Shown: in pieces, positions 60,032 through 64,000 of the stretch
Position numbering within the stretch: the stretch's first letter is position 1
How the letters are laid out: each line of letters starts with the position of its first letter
Translations under genes and position numbers: made by a program
Source: Pseudomonadota bacterium
GTDB taxonomy: Bacteria > Pseudomonadota > Gammaproteobacteria > Burkholderiales > Sulfuriferulaceae
Assembly (NCBI GenBank): GCA_021795395.1
Contig: JAJYPN010000010.1
Span: forward strand, 1-64,000
Length of the DNA stretch: 64,000 nucleotides
Reading direction: 5' to 3'
Notes under the pieces: generated by a model
What the model saw: the letters and a program-made list of their open reading frames with translations, nothing else
Told to the model about the DNA's origin: nothing
The model's database searches: none

Positions 60032-62241
60032 TGCAATTAAACGATAAAAAAGCCAATATTCTTGTCATAGACGATAACCCGGCAAAGCGCCTGGCGCTGG
60101 TTTCCGTGCTGGAAGAACTGAATCAAAATATCGTGATCGCCGAATCGGGACGCGATGCGCTGCGCCATCTCTTGAATCATGATTTCGCCGTCATCCTGCT
60201 GGACGTGCAAATGCCGGTTATGGACGGCTTTGAAACTGCGCGCATGATACGCAGCCGGCAGCAGTCGGAATCAACCCCCATCATCTTCGTTACCGCTTAT
60301 GCCCGCGGCGAAACCGATATGGTCGAAGGGTATTCGCTGGGGGCGGTCGATTTCATCTTTACTCCCATCATTCCTGAAATTCTGCGTGCAAAAGTCTCGG
60401 TATTCGTCGATCTGTATAACAATATACAAGTGATTAAGCAGCATGAAGAGCATCTGGAACTATTGGTGGCGCAACGCACTGCCGATCTGACAGCCGAAAT
60501 CGCCGAACGCAAGCAGGCTGAAATCGCAATCCGCAAGCTGTCAAGTGCAATGGAAAAAGTGGCCGATTCCATATTTATAACCGATGCCAACGGAGTGATC
60601 GAATATATTAATGCTGCGTTTGAGAATATTACCGGTTTCAGCAGAACTGAAGTGATAGGAAATACGCCCAGAGTCATCAAATCCGGCAAGCACGATGTCC
60701 AATTTTATCAGCAGGTATGGAATACCCTGCTTAAGGGTGAAGTGTATCGCAACGTATTCATCAATCGCAGAAAAGACGGACGCCTGTATCATGAAGCGGT
60801 AACCATTACGCCCTTGAGCGACGAAAACGGCAAGATCACCCATTATATTTCGTCCGGCAAGGATATTACCGAGAGCATCCATTCGCAGGAGCGCCTGCAT
60901 CATCTGGCGCATCACGATGTCCTGACCGGCTTGCCCAATCGCATTCTATTCGTGGACCGTCTCAAACATGCCCTCAAAAGGGCGGAAAAGCGCAAGCGTA
61001 CGGTGGCGATCTTGTTTCTTGACATGGATCGTTTCAAACTGGTCAACGACACGCTGGGTCATGAAGCAGGCGATAAGCTGCTGAGGGCCATGGCTAGCCG
61101 TTTGCTGGCGTGCGTGCGTGAAGGCGATACGGTAGCGCGTTTTGGCGGCGACGAATTTGTCGGATTTTTGAACGATGTGGCGACGCAACAGGATGTCGTG
61201 CTTATCGTCGACAAATTGCTGGATGCGTTGACCCCTCCTTTCATGATAGATGGTCACGAGTTGTTTATCAGCGGTAGCATCGGCATCAGCCTTTATCCGG
61301 ATAACGGAACCGATACTCAGACATTGATGAAAAATGCGGATATCGCGATGTATCGCGCCAAACAGCGTAGCGGCAACACCAGCGAATTTTACCGGGCAGA
61401 CATGAATGCCCATGCAATGACTCGACTGCATCTGGAAACCGCGCTGCGTCACGCGCTCGACCGCGAAGAATTCATCCTGCATTATCAGCCGCAGGTTGAT
61501 CTGGAGAACGGCAACATCATCGGGATGGAAGCGTTAATTCGATGGCAGCGCAATGATACGGATCTGGTTTCACCCGCAGATTTCATTCCATTGCTTGAGG
61601 AAACCGGCTTGATAATGGAAGTCGGAGAATGGATGTTGAACGTAGCCTGTCAACAACACAGTATATGGCAAAAAAATGGCCACACGGCTTTACGTATGGC
61701 AGTTAATATTTCCAGCAGGCAATTCGACAGCAAAAATCTGATCCATAGCCTGCATCGCGTACTGCAGTGTGTGGACATGCCGGCCGATCTGCTGGAACTG
61801 GAAATCACCGAAAGTATACTGATGAAGAACGCCGATACGGACATCGAGGCATTGGAGGCATTGAGGGCGATGGGGTTACGTTTTGCGATCGACGATTTCG
61901 GCACAGGTTACTCTTCGCTTACCTATCTTAAGCGGTTCCCGATCGACATCATCAAAATCGACAAGATATTTATACGCGACATCACTACCGATGCTGACGA
62001 TGCAGCCATAGTCAGTGCTATTATTTCAATGGCCCATAGCCTGGGAATAAAAACGATAGCGGAAGGCGTCGAGAACAAGGATCAACTCGAATTGCTGCGA
62101 GAGCGCGGCTGCGATTTCGCCCAGGGGTATTATTTCAGCGCCCCCTTATCCAGTGAAGATATGGGAATATTATTGGCAAATTCTTCTCACGTTACCGATA
62201 ATTATTTTAAAAAAAGCAGTGACAATATGGTTTCCTTGTAA
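60031..62241 (+). CDS. REC-PAS-GGDEF-EAL response regulator
   Basis: A 736-residue c-di-GMP output protein, last gene of the kinase operon. The receiver domain (ILVIDDNPAKRLAL, phospho-accepting Asp in ILLDVQMPVMDG) ends VDFIFTPIIPE, with Thr where the conserved Lys of receivers is expected. A PAS domain (about 180-300), GGDEF with ARFGGDEF and inhibitory-site REGD, and EAL with MEALIRWQRN, DDFGTGYSS, IKIDKIF and AEGVE follow. I chose the ATG at 60031 after AAGGGGA. It is the likely target of the poly-HAMP kinase. Confidence 0.93.
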   Translation: MQLNDKKANILVIDDNPAKRLALVSVLEELNQNIVIAESGRDALRHLLNHDFAVILLDVQMPVMDGFETARMIRSRQQSESTPIIFVTAYARGETDMVEGYSLGAVDFIFTPIIPEILRAKVSVFVDLYNNIQVIKQHEEHLELLVAQRTADLTAEIAERKQAEIAIRKLSSAMEKVADSIFITDANGVIEYINAAFENITGFSRTEVIGNTPRVIKSGKHDVQFYQQVWNTLLKGEVYRNVFINRRKDGRLYHEAVTITPLSDENGKITHYISSGKDITESIHSQERLHHLAHHDVLTGLPNRILFVDRLKHALKRAEKRKRTVAILFLDMDRFKLVNDTLGHEAGDKLLRAMASRLLACVREGDTVARFGGDEFVGFLNDVATQQDVVLIVDKLLDALTPPFMIDGHELFISGSIGISLYPDNGTDTQTLMKNADIAMYRAKQRSGNTSEFYRADMNAHAMTRLHLETALRHALDREEFILHYQPQVDLENGNIIGMEALIRWQRNDTDLVSPADFIPLLEETGLIMEVGEWMLNVACQQHSIWQKNGHTALRMAVNISSRQFDSKNLIHSLHRVLQCVDMPADLLELEITESILMKNADTDIEALEALRAMGLRFAIDDFGTGYSSLTYLKRFPIDIIKIDKIFIRDITTDADDAAIVSAIISMAHSLGIKTIAEGVENKDQLELLRERGCDFAQGYYFSAPLSSEDMGILLANSSHVTDNYFKKSSDNMVSL

Positions 62242-62285
62242 CGCTTATCCAGTTGCTGTCCTCCCGGGGTGGAATTGTGTGCAAT

Positions 62286-63125
62286 TCATTCCTTTGCAAT
62301 TACCGCATTCAGCCAGCCTTGCCGTACCGCGAGTTCAAGCCAGGCGGCGAAATCGAAAGCGTTCCCTGCCAGCTCAAGCGCTGTTTCAATATTCGTGGCA
62401 TTGATCAAGGCCGTGACCCAGCGATCCGTTACTTCATCCAGCGCCATGACAGTCGGGGCGGATGCGGAATTTTCAGGTGGCCGCCATGCCAGAGCAGTCT
62501 CTGCCTGGCGATATTCGAGTGAGCGGGTTACGGCATTCCAGTCCGGATTCGGGTCGCTATGCGCTTGGTAAAGGGTGACGATGGGCCAGTATGAAGCTAT
62601 CCGGCGCACCCCCTCGGCAAGTTGCAGGTACAGAGATTGCGGGTCGCCGGTCGCGAGCCGGCGCAAATCCTCCTCGTTCAGGCGCGACCGCGCAGCGCCT
62701 GCAGCTTGCCAGACTGCCCAGTCGAGACGAGCGCAATCGCTGAGCCAAGGCCAGTCCTGCAATTCGGGCACGGTGTCGATGAAATCCGGCAATTCTACTC
62801 CGGCCCACGCCAAATCGCCTTTTCTCGGCGGACAGGAACGCCAGTAGTAAGCACATAGCGTATCGAACGCGTCATCGCCGAGCATCGCCAGCAGCGTGGG
62901 AAACTGCTCTCTGAGCGCACTGCGCGCATGACCGATCCCGTTGCCGCGATACGCTGCCAGGCCGGCGCGCCAGCGGCAGCCGGTTTGCGCCATGCCGTAG
63001 CTGGGTACCTCTACGGGATTGGGGGAAAATATGGCTGCAATCAATTCGCGCTGCCGCAGTGATTCGGCAGCCCCGCTTTCCGTACCGGTTGCAATAGTGG
63101 AAGAGGTAGGCAAAGAGTCGTTCAT
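62286..63125 (-). CDS. DUF2063 (HvfC/BufC-like) MNIO partner protein
   Basis: A 279-residue protein whose N-terminal part (MAQTGCRWRAGLAAYRGNGI) and helical DNA-binding-like domain match the DUF2063 partner of MNIO enzymes. In the bufferin systems this protein is the precursor-binding partner of the oxidase. Its start overlaps the stop of the MNIO gene by four bases, so the two are one operon. The C-terminal half (WPIVTLYQAHSDPNPDW) is less conserved. Confidence 0.82.
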   Translation of the reverse strand: MNDSLPTSSTIATGTESGAAESLRQRELIAAIFSPNPVEVPSYGMAQTGCRWRAGLAAYRGNGIGHARSALREQFPTLLAMLGDDAFDTLCAYYWRSCPPRKGDLAWAGVELPDFIDTVPELQDWPWLSDCARLDWAVWQAAGAARSRLNEEDLRRLATGDPQSLYLQLAEGVRRIASYWPIVTLYQAHSDPNPDWNAVTRSLEYRQAETALAWRPPENSASAPTVMALDEVTDRWVTALINATNIETALELAGNAFDFAAWLELAVRQGWLNAVIAKE

Positions 63126-64000
63126 GGCCCCGATCCATACAGTCGTGCAGAATGCTTAACCGATGCGGACATGCGTAACGATATCCGCTCCGCCAGCGTC
63201 ATCGCCTTGCCTCGTTCATCGAGCAGTACCGATAATGCGGGCAATCGATCATCCCATTCGATCAGCGTGGGCAATGCGCCGAATTGCTCCAGCGCGTAGG
63301 CATAGGCATGCCAGACCGGTTCGGATACCGGGCTGGAATGATCGTCGATAATCAATTCCTGTTGCACGCTGAACCCGGCGAGATGGATTTCACCGATCAA
63401 TCCTGGCGGAGCGAGCCGGTCGAGCTCGTCGATCCAGTTGCATACCGACAGCAAGGGATCGGGATCGGAAGCATTGAGGGCATTTACCATCAGATTGTTG
63501 ATGTCGAGCAGCAGGCCGCACCCGCTGCGCCGGCCGAGCTCGGCAAAAAACTGCGGTTCGGAATAATCGCGATCCGCAAAATCCAGATAACTGCTGAGAT
63601 TTTCTATCAGGATGGGTCGTTTCAGCCGATCCTGAACTCGCTGTATATTGGCGCAAGCAATCTGCATGGCCGACTCGGTGAAGGCGATGGGCAACAAATC
63701 GTTGGCGTGGACGATGCCTCCTTGCGCCCAGGGAGCGCGGGCAAAACACGCATGATCCGATACCCGAACCGGATCGATCCGTTCAACCAGCCCGGCCAAC
63801 CGATACAGATGTTCATCGTCCAGACCGCAGGCCGATCCCAGCGCCAGGCCTACCCCATGCAGACTGACGGGATATACGGCGCGAACCTGCACCAGCACTT
63901 GCGCCGCGGCATCATGAGGGTTGAAAAAATTTTCCGAATGAACTTCCACGAAGCCCAACGCCGGTTGAATAGTCATGATTTCCCGATAATGCGGCTGGCG
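63122..64000 (-). CDS. MNIO family (DUF692, HvfB/BufB-like) iron enzyme, 5' end outside window
   Basis: A multinuclear non-heme iron oxidase that modifies cysteines of a small peptide precursor. The frame is open to the right edge (292 codons): bases above 63976 read RQPHYREI, the family's N-terminal PHY motif, so the ATG at 63976 is internal and the true start lies beyond 64000. Metal-ligand regions are visible: EVHSENFF, SDHACFAR, IENLSSYLD, LLLDINNLMVNA, EIHLAGFS and LIEWDDRLP. The precursor (DUF2282-type) gene is expected just upstream, outside the window. Confidence 0.88.
   Translation of the reverse strand, partial: RQPHYREIMTIQPALGFVEVHSENFFNPHDAAAQVLVQVRAVYPVSLHGVGLALGSACGLDDEHLYRLAGLVERIDPVRVSDHACFARAPWAQGGIVHANDLLPIAFTESAMQIACANIQRVQDRLKRPILIENLSSYLDFADRDYSEPQFFAELGRRSGCGLLLDINNLMVNALNASDPDPLLSVCNWIDELDRLAPPGLIGEIHLAGFSVQQELIIDDHSSPVSEPVWHAYAYALEQFGALPTLIEWDDRLPALSVLLDERGKAMTLAERISLRMSASVKHSARLYGSGP

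Overview
The window looks like the chromosome of a moderate-GC betaproteobacterium, probably of the Nitrosomonadales/Gallionellaceae type. This rests on gene order and on how I read the proteins, since no search was possible. The blocks that point there are surE-pcm-nlpD-rpoS, Mth938-alaA-hom-thrC, petABC-sspA-sspB, ribF-ileS-lspA-fkpB-ispH and darP/pmbA. I see no rRNA, tRNA, CRISPR array, transposase or phage gene.

Layout. Bases 1-3935 form an accessory edge: a 5'-truncated DabA-like fragment, a lone HlyD-type adaptor, a GGDEF-EAL protein with a clipped N-terminus, and a two-gene unit (ribbon-helix-helix-like plus coiled coil) preceded by a tandem 11-bp repeat. Bases 4123-9937 are a three-gene RND efflux operon (outer-membrane factor, adaptor, permease), followed by a DcaP-like porin with its own terminator. 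Bases 12457-31208 are mostly core genes: the rpoS stress operon, alanine/threonine synthesis, 6-phosphogluconate dehydrogenase plus glucose-6-phosphate dehydrogenase, a MarR regulator, a DegS-like protease, the cytochrome bc1 complex, the SspA/SspB stringent-starvation pair, and the ispH-fkpB-lspA part of the ribF cluster. That cluster continues through ileS and ribF to 34915, followed by manC, darP, pmbA and an old-yellow-enzyme homologue.

Bases 39767-48559 have a metal theme. A long structured leader region precedes an OprB-like porin and an Nramp-family transporter whose two metal-site motifs are both altered. A membrane GGDEF-EAL protein and a CCC1/VIT1-type Fe/Mn transporter follow. After a uracil-DNA-glycosylase-like protein, a secreted PQQ-type propeller and a SEC-C/TPR/glycosyltransferase-like protein comes the most striking locus, 52999-62241. 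It is a four-gene signalling operon: a soluble 1839-residue hybrid histidine kinase with eight tandem 92-residue HAMP-type units encoded by near-identical 276-bp DNA repeats, then CheR, a stand-alone CheB methylesterase, and a REC-PAS-GGDEF-EAL output protein. No chemoreceptor gene is present. The right edge carries the end of an MNIO (DUF692) plus DUF2063 pair, the modification genes of a bufferin-like ribosomal peptide system whose precursor gene should lie just outside the window.

How it fits together. The housekeeping genes indicate a respiring organism with a bc1 complex, an oxidative pentose-phosphate branch and RpoS control. The accessory genes add envelope transport (two porins, RND efflux, Nramp, CCC1) and heavy c-di-GMP signalling: three dual GGDEF-EAL proteins, all with intact catalytic and inhibitory-site motifs.
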